DNA of 64,000 nucleotides from [Clostridium] innocuum (GCA_012317185.1 CP048838.1:2108001-2172000), one strand, 5' to 3'. Shown: positions 1-8,789, counted from the first letter of the stretch. Notes: generated from the sequence alone by a model not told the origin. Translations and numbers: made by a program.

Positions 1-760
1 TTATGCCTATCTGGCGTTTGAGGTAGGAAACGAAGAGCTGGAGGATGCGGTGAAGGGCTTTAAGGCACTGAAGGTGCGCGGATACAATGTATCCATGCCG
101 AACAAAACCGTCATCGGACAGTATCTGGATCATTTATCTCCGGCTGCTGAGCTGTGTGGTGCTGTCAATACGGTTGTCAATGACAACGGGGTATTAACCG
201 GACATATTACCGACGGTATCGGATATATGCGTTCCTTAAAGGATGCAGGAATTGAGCCTGCCGGTAAGAAGGTTACGATTACAGGAGCCGGTGGAGCTGC
301 GACGGCAATCGAAATTCAGATGGCTCTGGATGGAGTTAAGGAAATTTCCATTTTCAACCGCCGCGATGAATTCTGGGAGCGCGCAGAACAGAATGTGAAA
401 AATATCAACGAAAAAACAAGCTGCAAGGCAACGCTGTTTGATCTTGCGGATACGGAAGCATTCAAGCGTGAAATCGAAGACAGCTATCTGTTTGCCAATG
501 CGACCGGTGTCGGAATGAAACCACTGGAAGGGCAGATGGTTATTCCGGACGCAAGCTTCCTGCGCAAGGATCTGATCGTTACCGACGTTGTCTACATGCC
601 AACGGAAACTGAGCTGCTGCGTGTCGCAAAGGAAGTCGGCTGTAAGACGATGAACGGTCTGGGTATGATGCTGTATCAGGGTGCTGCCGCATTCGAATTG
701 TGGACAGGCAAGGAAATGCCGATTGACTACATGAAAGAAATTCTGGATATCAAATTTTAA
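1..760 (+). CDS. aroE: Shikimate/quinate 5-dehydrogenase, YdiB type (5' end cut off)
   Basis: NAD(P)-dependent dehydrogenase that interconverts shikimate and 3-dehydroshikimate, or quinate and 3-dehydroquinate. The open frame runs in from the left window edge, so the N-terminus is missing. Visible are the substrate-side NVSMPNK and AVNTVV motifs, the glycine-rich nucleotide loop GAGGAA, and NRRDEFWERA after the second Rossmann strand, which matches the E. coli YdiB/quinate-type branch rather than biosynthetic AroE. It lies 27 nt upstream of an MFS carrier and in the same direction as a TRAP transporter and aroD, which suggests a catabolic or scavenging role. Family is certain; the YdiB-like quinate/shikimate specificity is inference. 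Confidence 0.92.
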   Translation, partial: YAYLAFEVGNEELEDAVKGFKALKVRGYNVSMPNKTVIGQYLDHLSPAAELCGAVNTVVNDNGVLTGHITDGIGYMRSLKDAGIEPAGKKVTITGAGGAATAIEIQMALDGVKEISIFNRRDEFWERAEQNVKNINEKTSCKATLFDLADTEAFKREIEDSYLFANATGVGMKPLEGQMVIPDASFLRKDLIVTDVVYMPTETELLRVAKEVGCKTMNGLGMMLYQGAAAFELWTGKEMPIDYMKEILDIKF

Positions 761-787
761 ATAAACAAACGACATAAGGAGAAAGTT

Positions 788-1966
788 ATGAATAAAAAAT
801 ACTATCCAAGTGCCTTTATCTTGTACTTGAATTACTTCATTCACGGTATCGGCTGTTCCATTCTGGGACAGGCCGTGATCAAGGAAATGCTGGTTGCCCA
901 GTGGGGACAGGGCATGGATGCCATCGGACAGGTGACGATGGTAGCTGCTGCGCTGGGTCTGGGACGTTTGATTTCCCTGCCGATTGCAGGACCGCTGTCC
1001 GATAAAATGGGAAGAAAGCTTTCCTCCCTGATCGGTATCGCATCCTATGCGATCTTCTTCATCGGTGTGGCAATGTCACCGAATATGTGGGTTGCCTATG
1101 CTGCGGCAATTCTTGGAGGAATCGCCAATTCCTTCCTGGATACCGGTGTCATTCCGGCCTGTGTGGAAATTCTGGAGCCAAGATCCTCTCTGGCAACCAT
1201 GCTGACAAAATTCTTCATCTCAGCAGCACAGCTGCTGCTGCCGTTCATGCTGGGGGCACTTGCAGGGGCAAGTCTTTCCTACAACGTACTGCTGTACATC
1301 AGTGGTATCGCGATTCTGGTGATTGGTGTACTGGTGATCTTTGCACCGATGCCAAAAGCAGAGAAGGCTGCCGGCGAGAAAGCACCGGGACTGCTTGAAA
1401 ACATCCGCAATTCTCATTTCTCTGCGGAAAGCATCGCATTGATCGTCATCGGCTTTACCTGCACCGCTACCTTCCAGCTGTGGCTGAACTGTGCACAGAC
1501 CTTCGCAAAGGATCTGGCAGGAGTGAGTGATCCAAGCATGATGCAGACATATTATTCCTTCGGCTCTCTTGCGGCCATCATCGTAACGGCTGGTTTGGTA
1601 TCCCGCATCAAGGGTGTGCGCTTCCTGTTTGTGTATCCGCTGATAACACTGATCACGCTGGTGCTTGTCTATGTAACACGCAGTGAAACGATGTGCTACA
1701 TCGGAGCTGCCTTAGTCGGTTACAGTGCCGGTGGTGTGATTCTGCAGCTGGTTACTGCAACTGCCAATGACCTGTTCCCGCATATCAAGGGAACCATCAC
1801 AAGTATTGTCATGATTATGTCCAGTCTTTCCAATTATACGATTCTCTCTGTTGCAGGTACCATGGATTCCGCACAGATTCTGATGATGAACATTGTGATT
1901 ACCGTGATCGGTGTATTACTTGCACTGTTTGTCAACCTGCGTTTTCAGAAGCTGGCAGGGAAATAG
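788..1966 (+). CDS. MFS transporter, probably for quinate/shikimate-type acids
   Basis: A 392-residue major facilitator superfamily permease with about 12 hydrophobic segments. The MFS signature between helices 2 and 3 is visible as GPLSDKMGRK. The start has AAGGAG upstream with normal spacing. It sits between a quinate/shikimate dehydrogenase gene and a TRAP transporter/dehydroquinase set, so a cyclitol or aromatic-precursor acid is the likely substrate. That assignment rests on context only; the sequence itself shows just a sugar- or acid-type MFS carrier. Confidence 0.85.
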   Translation: MNKKYYPSAFILYLNYFIHGIGCSILGQAVIKEMLVAQWGQGMDAIGQVTMVAAALGLGRLISLPIAGPLSDKMGRKLSSLIGIASYAIFFIGVAMSPNMWVAYAAAILGGIANSFLDTGVIPACVEILEPRSSLATMLTKFFISAAQLLLPFMLGALAGASLSYNVLLYISGIAILVIGVLVIFAPMPKAEKAAGEKAPGLLENIRNSHFSAESIALIVIGFTCTATFQLWLNCAQTFAKDLAGVSDPSMMQTYYSFGSLAAIIVTAGLVSRIKGVRFLFVYPLITLITLVLVYVTRSETMCYIGAALVGYSAGGVILQLVTATANDLFPHIKGTITSIVMIMSSLSNYTILSVAGTMDSAQILMMNIVITVIGVLLALFVNLRFQKLAGK

Positions 1967-1984
1967 TAGAAATAAATGGAAATT

Positions 1985-2014
1985 TATCATACCGCATGTG
2001 GGTGCGGTATGATA
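1985..2014. repeat. Perfect 12-bp inverted repeat between MFS and TRAP genes
   Basis: Arms at 1985-1996 and 2003-2014 are perfectly complementary around a 6-nt centre. There is no T-run after it, so it is not a standard terminator. A TATAAT (2013-2018) begins inside the right arm. It may be an operator for the TRAP genes or an mRNA-stabilising or processing hairpin. Confidence 0.7.
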
Positions 2015-2050
2015 TAATAACGGCAATTCTAACGGTTAGGAGGAAGTAAC

Positions 2051-2563
2051 ATGAAGATTATACGATGGCTGGATGACAATCTGGAAGAAGCACTGCTGAT
2101 TGCACTGCTGGTGACGATGACGCTGCTTATGGGCCTTCAGGTGTTCAGCCGTTACATACTAAACGCGTCGCTGAGCTGGTCTGAGGAGCTGACACGCTAT
2201 CTCTTTATCTGGAGCGGATTTTTAAGCATCAGCTACTGCATCAAAAAGTGGATTTCCATAAAAATTGATCAGGTCATTCTCATGTTTCCCAAGCCGGTGT
2301 ATGTCGTTGCACAGCTGGTGTTAAATGTGATCCTGTTTGCGCTGTTTGCGTTTCTGGCATGGCATGCGGTTACCTATTTGCAAATGAGTATTGCAAGTGC
2401 GCAGAAGTCACCTGCACTGGGACTGCCGATGCCCTTTGTACAGTCGGCTCCGCTGGTAGGCTTCACGCTTGCCGCCGTTCGCGCCCTCCAGCAGATCGTG
2501 CTGGAAATCGGTAATATCCGCTATTTCATTACCTGCGGAAAAATTAAGGAAAGAGGGGAGTAA
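2051..2563 (+). CDS. TRAP transporter small permease (DctQ family)
   Basis: Small membrane subunit (170 aa, four predicted helices) of a tripartite ATP-independent periplasmic-type transporter, which uses an ion gradient to import carboxylates delivered by an extracytoplasmic binding protein. The motif SWSEELTRYLFIW after helix 1 is typical of DctQ. AGGAGG precedes the start. The large permease gene begins 4 nt after its stop and the binding-protein gene follows, giving the complete Q-M-P set. Confidence 0.93.
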   Translation: MKIIRWLDDNLEEALLIALLVTMTLLMGLQVFSRYILNASLSWSEELTRYLFIWSGFLSISYCIKKWISIKIDQVILMFPKPVYVVAQLVLNVILFALFAFLAWHAVTYLQMSIASAQKSPALGLPMPFVQSAPLVGFTLAAVRALQQIVLEIGNIRYFITCGKIKERGE

Positions 2564-2567
2564 CGAT

Positions 2568-3860
2568 ATGCTGGCAATGGTAATTATGATTTTGTTTATC
2601 GTTCTTCTGCTTGTATCCGTACCGATTTCCGCAACGCTGTCGGCGGTATCGCTGGCACCCTCGCTGCTGGATCCCAATTTTCATATATCGGCGGAATATA
2701 TCATCCGCGCCATGCTGGGAGGAATTGATTCCTTCCCGCTGCTCGCTGTCCCGATGTTTGTGCTGTCCGGTATTCTGATGGCAAAGGGCGGTGTCAGTAA
2801 GAAGCTGTTTGATGTCTTCTCCTATTTTCTGGGAGAGCATACCGCAGGAATGCCCTGTGCCGTCATTGTGACCTGTCTGTTTTACGGTGCGATTTCCGGC
2901 AGTGCACCGGCAACGGTGGCAGCTGTCGGCAGTATGACAATTCCGCTTTTGATTCGTATGGGCTATGACAAGGTGTTTGTGACTGCCATTGTTGCGGTTG
3001 CGGGCGGTTTAGGTGTCATAATACCTCCAAGCATACCGTTTATCCTGTTTGGTATGGCGAGCGGAGCCAGTGTCGGTAAAATGTTTATGGCCGGTATCAT
3101 TCCGGGGATTCTGATTGCCCTGCTGCTGATGCTGTATGCGCTTTACTATTGTAAAAAGCATGGAGAGGATAAGGAAAAGATCCACGCAGAGGTATCCGTC
3201 CTGCATGAGAAGGGGTTTGTGAAGGTGTTTCTGGACAGCTTCTGGGCACTGTTAACACCAGTGATCATTCTGGGCTGCATCTATAGCGGGATTGCTTCCC
3301 CGACAGAGGCAGCGGTTATATCCGTGTTCTATGCGCTGATCATTTCCATGTGTATCTACCGGACATTGAAATTCCGTGATTTAAAGGGTGTGCTGGTGGA
3401 GGCAATCCGCACCTTTGCACCGATTCTGTTTATCCTGAGTGCGGCAGTGGCGTTTTCCCGTATCATTACCCTGCTGCAGATTCCGGAGATGGCAGGGGAA
3501 TTCATCCTGTCCACCTTCAGCGGCAAGGTTGCGGTACTGCTGGTGATCAATGTGCTGCTGCTGATCGTCGGTATGGTCATGGATACATCGCCAGCCATTC
3601 TGATTCTGACTCCGATCCTGATTCCCATCACCAACAGTCTTGGAATCGATCCGATTCAGTTTGGTATCATCATGGTTGTCAACCTTGCCATCGGCTTTGT
3701 GACACCGCCGATCGGTATCAATCTGTTTGTCGCGAGCTCGCTGACAGATGTTCCGGTCATGCAGATTGCGAAAAAGGCCATGCCGCTGATTGTCTTCTTT
3801 CTGATCGCTTTGCTGGCCATTACCTTTATTCCGCAGATTTCACTTCTGCTGGTATCGTAA
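2568..3860 (+). CDS. TRAP transporter large permease (DctM family)
   Basis: Main transport channel of the TRAP system, 430 aa with about 12 membrane segments. The family hallmarks GAISGSAPATVAAVGSM, IPPSIPF and the second-repeat FVTPPIGINLFV are all present. An upstream in-frame extension exists, but the start at 2568 is preferred because GAGGGGAG precedes it and the protein then begins with the expected first helix. It is tightly coupled to the small permease (4-nt gap) and is followed 13 nt later by the binding protein. Confidence 0.95.
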   Translation: MLAMVIMILFIVLLLVSVPISATLSAVSLAPSLLDPNFHISAEYIIRAMLGGIDSFPLLAVPMFVLSGILMAKGGVSKKLFDVFSYFLGEHTAGMPCAVIVTCLFYGAISGSAPATVAAVGSMTIPLLIRMGYDKVFVTAIVAVAGGLGVIIPPSIPFILFGMASGASVGKMFMAGIIPGILIALLLMLYALYYCKKHGEDKEKIHAEVSVLHEKGFVKVFLDSFWALLTPVIILGCIYSGIASPTEAAVISVFYALIISMCIYRTLKFRDLKGVLVEAIRTFAPILFILSAAVAFSRIITLLQIPEMAGEFILSTFSGKVAVLLVINVLLLIVGMVMDTSPAILILTPILIPITNSLGIDPIQFGIIMVVNLAIGFVTPPIGINLFVASSLTDVPVMQIAKKAMPLIVFFLIALLAITFIPQISLLLVS

Positions 3861-3873
3861 GAGGAGGGACGTT

Positions 3874-4878
3874 ATGAAAAAGATTCTATTTGCTCTTTTC
3901 ACTTTCTCTTTGCTGCTGTCCGGCTGTGCGCAGAAGATTGAGGATCCGGCAGAGGCTTCTGCCGCGTATCCGTGGATCATTGCGACCGATTCCCCAAAGG
4001 ATACGGTAACCGGACTGTTTGCCCATAAGTTTGCGGAAGAGGTGGAACGGCTGAGCAATGGCTCCATCCATATGCAGGTGTATGAAAACGGTACGCTGGG
4101 AAGTGACCGTGAACTGATTGAGAGCTGTATGGGACAGGATATTCCCTTCGTTTTGCAAAACACGGCACCACAGACCAATTTTATGCCCAAGCTGGCAATC
4201 TTCGATCTGCCGGTTGCGTATACGGATATTAAGGAGCTGCGCAACACACTCGATGACCCTGACCTGATGTCCATGATCAACAAGGTGTATAGGGAAAAAG
4301 GCTTTCGTCTGCTGGCCATGGGAGATCAGAGCTTTCGTGTCATGACAACCAACCGGAAAATTCAAAGCATTGATGATTTTAAGGGACAGAAGATCCGGAC
4401 GATGGAAAATCCATATCATATCGCCTTCTGGCAATCCATCGACGCCAATCCGACACCGATGACGTTCTCCGAGGTATATATCGGCTTACAGCAGGGGACG
4501 ATTGATGCACAGGAGAATCCATATGAGGTTGTCGTATCCGGAAAAATTTATGAACAGCAGGATTACATCGTACAGACGAACCATCTGCCGCATCTGCTTT
4601 CGCTGATTGTCAACGATGAATTTTATCAGTCGTTAAGCAGCGAGGATCAGAAAATCGTCGATAAGGCAGCGGAGAATGCCCGCAACTATGCGCGACAGCA
4701 GGCGGATGAGCGTGTGAACGACCGACTGAATATCATTACTGGCAGCGGAACAACCATCATAGAGCTTGAGGATTCCATGATTGATCAGCTGCGCGAAAAA
4801 GCACAGCCTGTGTATGAGAACATCAAGGCGCAGACTGGCGATGCATTGTATGAAGCATATACGAAACGTATGCAGTAG
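3874..4878 (+). CDS. TRAP transporter solute-binding lipoprotein (DctP family)
   Basis: A 334-residue extracytoplasmic receptor that binds the substrate and passes it to the Q-M membrane pair. A lipoprotein signal ends at LLLSGC (lipidated Cys18). The DctP core follows, with GLFAHKFAEEVE, the RTMENP stretch that carries the conserved arginine used to hold the carboxylate, and FSEVYIGLQQGTIDAQENP. It is followed 8 nt later by aroD. With dehydroquinase and quinate/shikimate dehydrogenase in the same cluster, quinate, shikimate or dehydroshikimate are the best substrate guesses. Confidence 0.94.
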   Translation: MKKILFALFTFSLLLSGCAQKIEDPAEASAAYPWIIATDSPKDTVTGLFAHKFAEEVERLSNGSIHMQVYENGTLGSDRELIESCMGQDIPFVLQNTAPQTNFMPKLAIFDLPVAYTDIKELRNTLDDPDLMSMINKVYREKGFRLLAMGDQSFRVMTTNRKIQSIDDFKGQKIRTMENPYHIAFWQSIDANPTPMTFSEVYIGLQQGTIDAQENPYEVVVSGKIYEQQDYIVQTNHLPHLLSLIVNDEFYQSLSSEDQKIVDKAAENARNYARQQADERVNDRLNIITGSGTTIIELEDSMIDQLREKAQPVYENIKAQTGDALYEAYTKRMQ

Positions 4879-4886
4879 GAGGAAAC

Positions 4887-5648
4887 ATGAATACGGTAAA
4901 CGTAAGAAATATAGTAATCGGCGAGGGGATTCCGAAAATCTGTGTGCCGATTGTCGGAAAAACAAAGGAAGAGCTGCTTTCTGAAGTAGAAGTGCTAAAG
5001 AGTGTTCCTGTAGATGTGGTAGAATGGCGTATGGACTGGTTTGAAGAGGTGGAGTGCTGTGAAAAGGCGGTAGCGATGCTGCAGGTACTTCGTGAAGCTA
5101 TTCCGGAAATGCCGATTCTTGCGACCTTCCGCAGTAAGAAGGAAGGCGGGGAACTGGAAATCAGTACAGCAGCCTATGTAGAGCTGAACAAAGCCATCAT
5201 TGACAGCGGAAACGCGGATTTGATTGATGTGGAGCTGTTCACTGGAGAAGCGCAGGTAAAGGAACTGATTGCCCATGCGCATGACAAGGGTGTTCGCGTC
5301 ATCATGTCCAACCATGATTTTGACAAAACACCATCTTATAATGAAATACTGACACGTTTAAAATCAATGCAGACACTGGGAGCGGATATTCCGAAAATCG
5401 CGGTTATGCCAACCTGCAAGGCAGATGTAATCACACTGCTGCAGGCGACAAATGACATGCATGAAAACTTTGCGGATCGTCCGATCATCACAATGTCAAT
5501 GGCGGGTACAGGCGTACTATCCAGATTGTGTGGAGAGGTCTTCGGTTCTGCACTGACCTTTGGAGCCGCAAAAAAAGCGAGTGCACCGGGACAGATGGGC
5601 GTCGAGGATTTAAAAACGGTACTTTCTCTGCTGCACAAGAGTCTGTAA
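4887..5648 (+). CDS. aroD: 3-Dehydroquinate dehydratase, type I
   Basis: Catalyses reversible dehydration of 3-dehydroquinate to 3-dehydroshikimate through a Schiff base. The 253-aa protein matches the usual length, and the catalytic His143 (SNHDFDKTP) and Lys170 (IPKIAVMP) fall at the same numbers as in the enteric enzymes. EWRMD near residue 50 supplies substrate-binding residues. It lies directly behind the TRAP binding protein (8-nt gap), and the operon ends here at a terminator. In this setting the enzyme probably feeds imported quinate or dehydroquinate into the shikimate route or works in catabolism. Confidence 0.96.
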   Translation: MNTVNVRNIVIGEGIPKICVPIVGKTKEELLSEVEVLKSVPVDVVEWRMDWFEEVECCEKAVAMLQVLREAIPEMPILATFRSKKEGGELEISTAAYVELNKAIIDSGNADLIDVELFTGEAQVKELIAHAHDKGVRVIMSNHDFDKTPSYNEILTRLKSMQTLGADIPKIAVMPTCKADVITLLQATNDMHENFADRPIITMSMAGTGVLSRLCGEVFGSALTFGAAKKASAPGQMGVEDLKTVLSLLHKSL

Positions 5649-5665
5649 GCTTCTATTCCGTGCAG

Positions 5666-5715
5666 AAAAGACTTAGACAGGCAACGACATTGGTCGGCTG
5701 AATAAGTCTTTTTCT
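5666..5715 (+). terminator. Intrinsic terminator after aroD
   Basis: A 10-bp stem pairs AAAAGACTTA (5666-5675) with TAAGTCTTTT (5703-5712), and the T-rich tract continues. It closes the quinate/shikimate cluster. The rest of the 314-nt gap up to 5962 shows only the promoter for the next gene. Confidence 0.75.
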
Positions 5716-5873
5716 TTATACCTTCAACCCGTTAGGAAACAAACACCAGCAATGGAATACTATAAGTGGCAGATGTGTTCAGGAATGATGTACGCGTAGG
5801 TTTGCTGTGTCTGTGAGTATTGGATGGATTGTAGTGGAACATGGAAATGACAAGGAAATGTGACGTTTAAATA

Positions 5874-5902
5874 TTGCATATCCAAACGAAAAAAGGTAAA
5901 AT
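5874..5902 (+). promoter_or_regulatory. Sigma-A promoter for the nfnA-nfnB pair
   Basis: TTGCAT (5874-5879) and TAAAAT (5897-5902) are separated by 17 bp, about 60 nt upstream of the first gene. The leader contains a short A/T-rich inverted element (GAACTTTTTCAG... GAAAAAGTTTTC) before the ribosome-binding site. Confidence 0.6.
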
Positions 5903-5962
5903 AAGGTTATGCGTTATGGAACTTTTTCAGAATGGTGAAAAAGTTTTCAGAAAGGAGAAGCA

Positions 5963-6805
5963 ATGTACAAGGTTATAGAGAAGGAAATTCTAAATCCAAC
6001 CGTTACCAAAATGGTTGTTGAAGCACCGGCTGTTGCGAAAAAAGCACTGGCAGGACAGTTTATTATTCTGCGTGTGCACGAGGATGGGGAGCGTATTCCG
6101 CTGACGATTGCGGATTATGACAGAGAAAAAGGCACGATTACGATCATCTTTCAGATTGTCGGCAAGACAACGATGCTGCTGAATCAGCTGAATGTCGGGG
6201 ACAGTATTCTGGATTTCGTCGGTCCTCTTGGCAAGCCTTCCCATGTGGACGGGTATAAGAAGGTCTGTGTCATCGGTGGAGGTGTCGGCTGTGCCATTGC
6301 TTATCCAACAGCAAAGGCGTTGCATGAAAACGGCACGGAGGTTACCGTGATCACGGGATTCCGTAACAAGGATCTGGTAATTCTCGAGGAGGAATTCAAA
6401 CAGGTCAGCACGCATGCCTATCTTGTCAGTGACGATGGCAGTACCGGCGTTAAGGGGCTGGTTACCAACGTGCTGGAGGATTTGATCAACAAAGGGGAAA
6501 GCTTTGATGAGGTCATTGCGATCGGACCGCTGATCATGATGAAATTCGTTTGTCAGCTGACAAAAAAATACGGTATCAAAACCGTGGTATCCATGAATCC
6601 GATCATGATTGATGGTACCGGAATGTGCGGCGGCTGCCGTTTGAGTGTAGGCGGGGAAACAAAATTTGCCTGTGTGGACGGTCCGGATTTTGACGGTCAT
6701 CTGGTGGATTTTGATGAAGCGATGTCCCGTGGGGCAACGTATCGTGATTTTGAAGCACATGCCAGAGATGCTGCCTGCAATCTGATGAATAAGGAGGTAC
6801 GCTGA
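5963..6805 (+). CDS. Sulfide/dihydroorotate dehydrogenase-like FAD/NAD-binding protein, NfnA type
   Basis: Ferredoxin-NADP reductase-fold subunit of 280 aa. FAD-contact motif RIPLTIAD is at residues 44-51, the NAD(P)-binding glycine loop VIGGGVGCA near 103-111, and a [2Fe-2S] site formed by Cys222, Cys225 and Cys237 (plus one further ligand). Together with the next gene (1-nt gap) it resembles NfnA of the electron-bifurcating NADH-dependent reduced ferredoxin:NADP oxidoreductase. Older annotation calls the pair sulfide dehydrogenase or a glutamate synthase small-subunit relative. The bifurcating role is inferred from the pair of genes. Confidence 0.9.
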   Translation: MYKVIEKEILNPTVTKMVVEAPAVAKKALAGQFIILRVHEDGERIPLTIADYDREKGTITIIFQIVGKTTMLLNQLNVGDSILDFVGPLGKPSHVDGYKKVCVIGGGVGCAIAYPTAKALHENGTEVTVITGFRNKDLVILEEEFKQVSTHAYLVSDDGSTGVKGLVTNVLEDLINKGESFDEVIAIGPLIMMKFVCQLTKKYGIKTVVSMNPIMIDGTGMCGGCRLSVGGETKFACVDGPDFDGHLVDFDEAMSRGATYRDFEAHARDAACNLMNKEVR

Positions 6806-6806
6806 T

Positions 6807-8192
6807 ATGCCGAATATGTCATTGAAAAAAGTGGAAATGCCTGTCCAGGACGGAGAGGTCAGAAGAAATAATTTTGAAGAGGTGGCTCTGGGCTATACAA
6901 AGGAAATGGCAATGGAGGAGGCGCAGCGCTGTCTGCACTGTCCGACAAAGCCATGTATCAGCGGCTGTCCGGTTGCTGTTAATATTCCGGATTTTATCGA
7001 ACAGGTAAAGGAAGGGAATTTTGAGGAAGCTTATCAGATCATTCACGAAACAAGCTCTTTGCCTGCTGTTTGCGGGCGTGTGTGTCCACAGGAAAAGCAG
7101 TGTGAGGCAAAATGCGTACGCGGTGTAAAAGGGGAAGCCGTGGCAATCGGACGTCTGGAGCGCTTTGTGGCTGACTGGCACAGAGTAAACGTGAAGGATG
7201 AGCTGAAAAAGCCGGAAGGCAACGGTCATAAGGTTGCTGTGGTAGGGGCAGGACCTGCGGGACTGACCTGTGCCGGAGATTTGGCAAAAAAGGGATATCA
7301 GGTATCCGTGTTTGAGGCACTGCATGTCGCCGGCGGTGTGCTGATGTACGGTATTCCGGAATTCCGTTTGCCAAAGGCTGTCGTGCAGACGGAAATCGAA
7401 GGGCTGAAGCAGATGGGCGTCGATATTCAGACCAATATGGTCATCGGTCGCAGTGAATCTGTCGATGATCTGTTTGATGCCGGATATGAATCTGTCTTTA
7501 TCGGAAGCGGTGCGGGGCTGCCAAGCTTTATGAATATGCCGGGAGAAAACCTGAAGGGTGTGTATTCCGCAAATGAATTCTTAACACGCTGCAATCTGAT
7601 GAAGGCATATAAGGATGGTGTGGATACACCGATTCAGCATCCAAAACGCGCCGTGATCGTCGGTGGCGGTAATGTGGCGATGGATGCGGCACGCTGTGCA
7701 AAGCGTCTGGGTGTTGAGGAAGTAACCATCGTATACCGCAGAAGCATGGATGAGCTGCCTGCCCGTAAGGAAGAGGTGGAGCACGCCATGGAAGAAGGCA
7801 TTGTCTTCAAGCTGCTGACCAATCCGGTCCGTGTGCTGGGAAATGAAGACGGCTGGGTATGCGGTATGGAATGTGTGTCCATGGAGCTGGGAGAACCGGA
7901 TGCCAGTGGAAGAAGACGTCCTGTGGAAATCAAGGACAGCAACTTCGTGCTGGATGTTGACTGCATGATTATGGCAATCGGAACATCGCCGAATCCGCTG
8001 ATTCGCTCTACAACAGAGGGCCTGGAAACCAATCGCAAGGGCTGTCTGATTGCAGATGATAACGGTGCAACCACCAGAGAAGGTGTATTTGCAGGCGGTG
8101 ATGCGGTAACCGGAGCTGCCACGGTCATTCTTGCGATGGGCGCCGGGAAAACAGCTGCTGCAGCAATCGATGATTATATTCAAAATAAATAG
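6807..8192 (+). CDS. NADPH-dependent glutamate-synthase-small-subunit-like flavoprotein, NfnB type
   Basis: A 461-residue flavin oxidoreductase. The N-terminus has two [4Fe-4S] cysteine sets, Cys42/45/50/54 and Cys89/93/99/103, followed by a dinucleotide fold (VVGAGPAGLTCA), the flavin-reductase motif EALHVAGGVLMYGIPEFRLPK and a second NADPH fold (VIVGGGNVAMDAARCAKR). No glutamate synthase large subunit is nearby, so the usual 'gltA' name is misleading. Adjacent to the NfnA-like gene, it most likely forms NfnAB, which exchanges electrons among NADH, NADPH and ferredoxin in anaerobes. A strong terminator follows. Confidence 0.9.
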   Translation: MPNMSLKKVEMPVQDGEVRRNNFEEVALGYTKEMAMEEAQRCLHCPTKPCISGCPVAVNIPDFIEQVKEGNFEEAYQIIHETSSLPAVCGRVCPQEKQCEAKCVRGVKGEAVAIGRLERFVADWHRVNVKDELKKPEGNGHKVAVVGAGPAGLTCAGDLAKKGYQVSVFEALHVAGGVLMYGIPEFRLPKAVVQTEIEGLKQMGVDIQTNMVIGRSESVDDLFDAGYESVFIGSGAGLPSFMNMPGENLKGVYSANEFLTRCNLMKAYKDGVDTPIQHPKRAVIVGGGNVAMDAARCAKRLGVEEVTIVYRRSMDELPARKEEVEHAMEEGIVFKLLTNPVRVLGNEDGWVCGMECVSMELGEPDASGRRRPVEIKDSNFVLDVDCMIMAIGTSPNPLIRSTTEGLETNRKGCLIADDNGATTREGVFAGGDAVTGAATVILAMGAGKTAAAAIDDYIQNK

Positions 8193-8204
8193 CGAAATCA
8201 GATA

Positions 8205-8236
8205 AACTCGGGAATTGTCTCTTCTTCCCGAGTTTT
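8205..8236 (+). terminator. Intrinsic terminator after nfnB-like gene
   Basis: Perfect 10-bp stem, AACTCGGGAA (8205-8214) with TTCCCGAGTT (8225-8234), followed by TT. Between it and 8452 I see only a 7-bp inverted repeat (8324-8330 / 8348-8354) of unknown role. Confidence 0.85.
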
Positions 8237-8452
8237 GTGGAAAGAGAAAGAAAAAACGTGGAAGGGTTTACAATAGGAGTAAAAAATGTTACTATATAGA
8301 CAGGAAATAAGTACCTTATTTCTGTTATCATGATACTGGCTCTATTGTGATAACCTTGAAAGTTGTGTATTCTTTACATTCCTTCCTTTTATTGTAAACT
8401 ACACGATTTCAATTACTTTTATTCATATCGATTTCCTTTCGATAACCTAATG

Positions 8453-8484
8453 AAAAGGGACGTGGTGATGCGCGTCCTTTTTCA
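8453..8484 (+). terminator. Terminator-like hairpin upstream of small membrane gene
   Basis: AAAAGGGACG (8453-8462) pairs with CGTCCTTTTT (8473-8482) through one G-T wobble. It precedes the promoter of the next gene and may end a short upstream transcript or insulate it. Confidence 0.5.
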
Positions 8485-8501
8485 GTTGCCTGCGATTGCG
8501 G

Positions 8502-8530
8502 TTGTTTTTCCTTCCAATTTCTGCTATTCT
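8502..8530 (+). promoter_or_regulatory. Sigma-A promoter for the 80-aa membrane protein
   Basis: TTGTTT (8502-8507), 17-bp spacer, TATTCT (8525-8530) with an upstream TGC. The predicted start of transcription is only about 10 nt before the start codon, so the leader is very short. Confidence 0.5.
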
Positions 8531-8546
8531 AGTTTCAGGTGATGCT

Positions 8547-8789
8547 ATGAAATCCAAGAGAAATAAACTGATCATCGGCGGTGTGGCAGGTATCGTCGCC
8601 ATGTTTCTGCTGTCGCTTTTTCTACCTGTTTTCCAGCCGTTTGCCAAGGCAGGGGCACTGGTGATTTATGCACTGGTAAATTATGTGCAGATCAAAGAGA
8701 TGAAGCGTAACGGTCAGGATATTGAAAAACCGGCGCTTTTTACGGCAGCTGTACTGATCATTGTCGGCTATCTGCTGTTTTTTACATAG
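8547..8789 (+). CDS. Small two-helix membrane protein, function unknown
   Basis: An 80-residue protein with two hydrophobic segments (about residues 9-30 and 60-79) separated by a charged stretch (QIKEMKRNGQDIEKP) and a basic N-terminus. I do not recognise a family. The start at 8547 has AGGTGA just upstream and removes an unlikely 17-residue extension that would cover the promoter. It has its own promoter and lies ahead of the leuS leader. Confidence 0.6.
   Translation: MKSKRNKLIIGGVAGIVAMFLLSLFLPVFQPFAKAGALVIYALVNYVQIKEMKRNGQDIEKPALFTAAVLIIVGYLLFFT

Noticed and set aside
5990..6760. 256-codon minus-strand frame opposite the nfnA-like gene
   Set aside because: Antisense shadow of a well-supported gene; composition rich in His/Gln without any motif.
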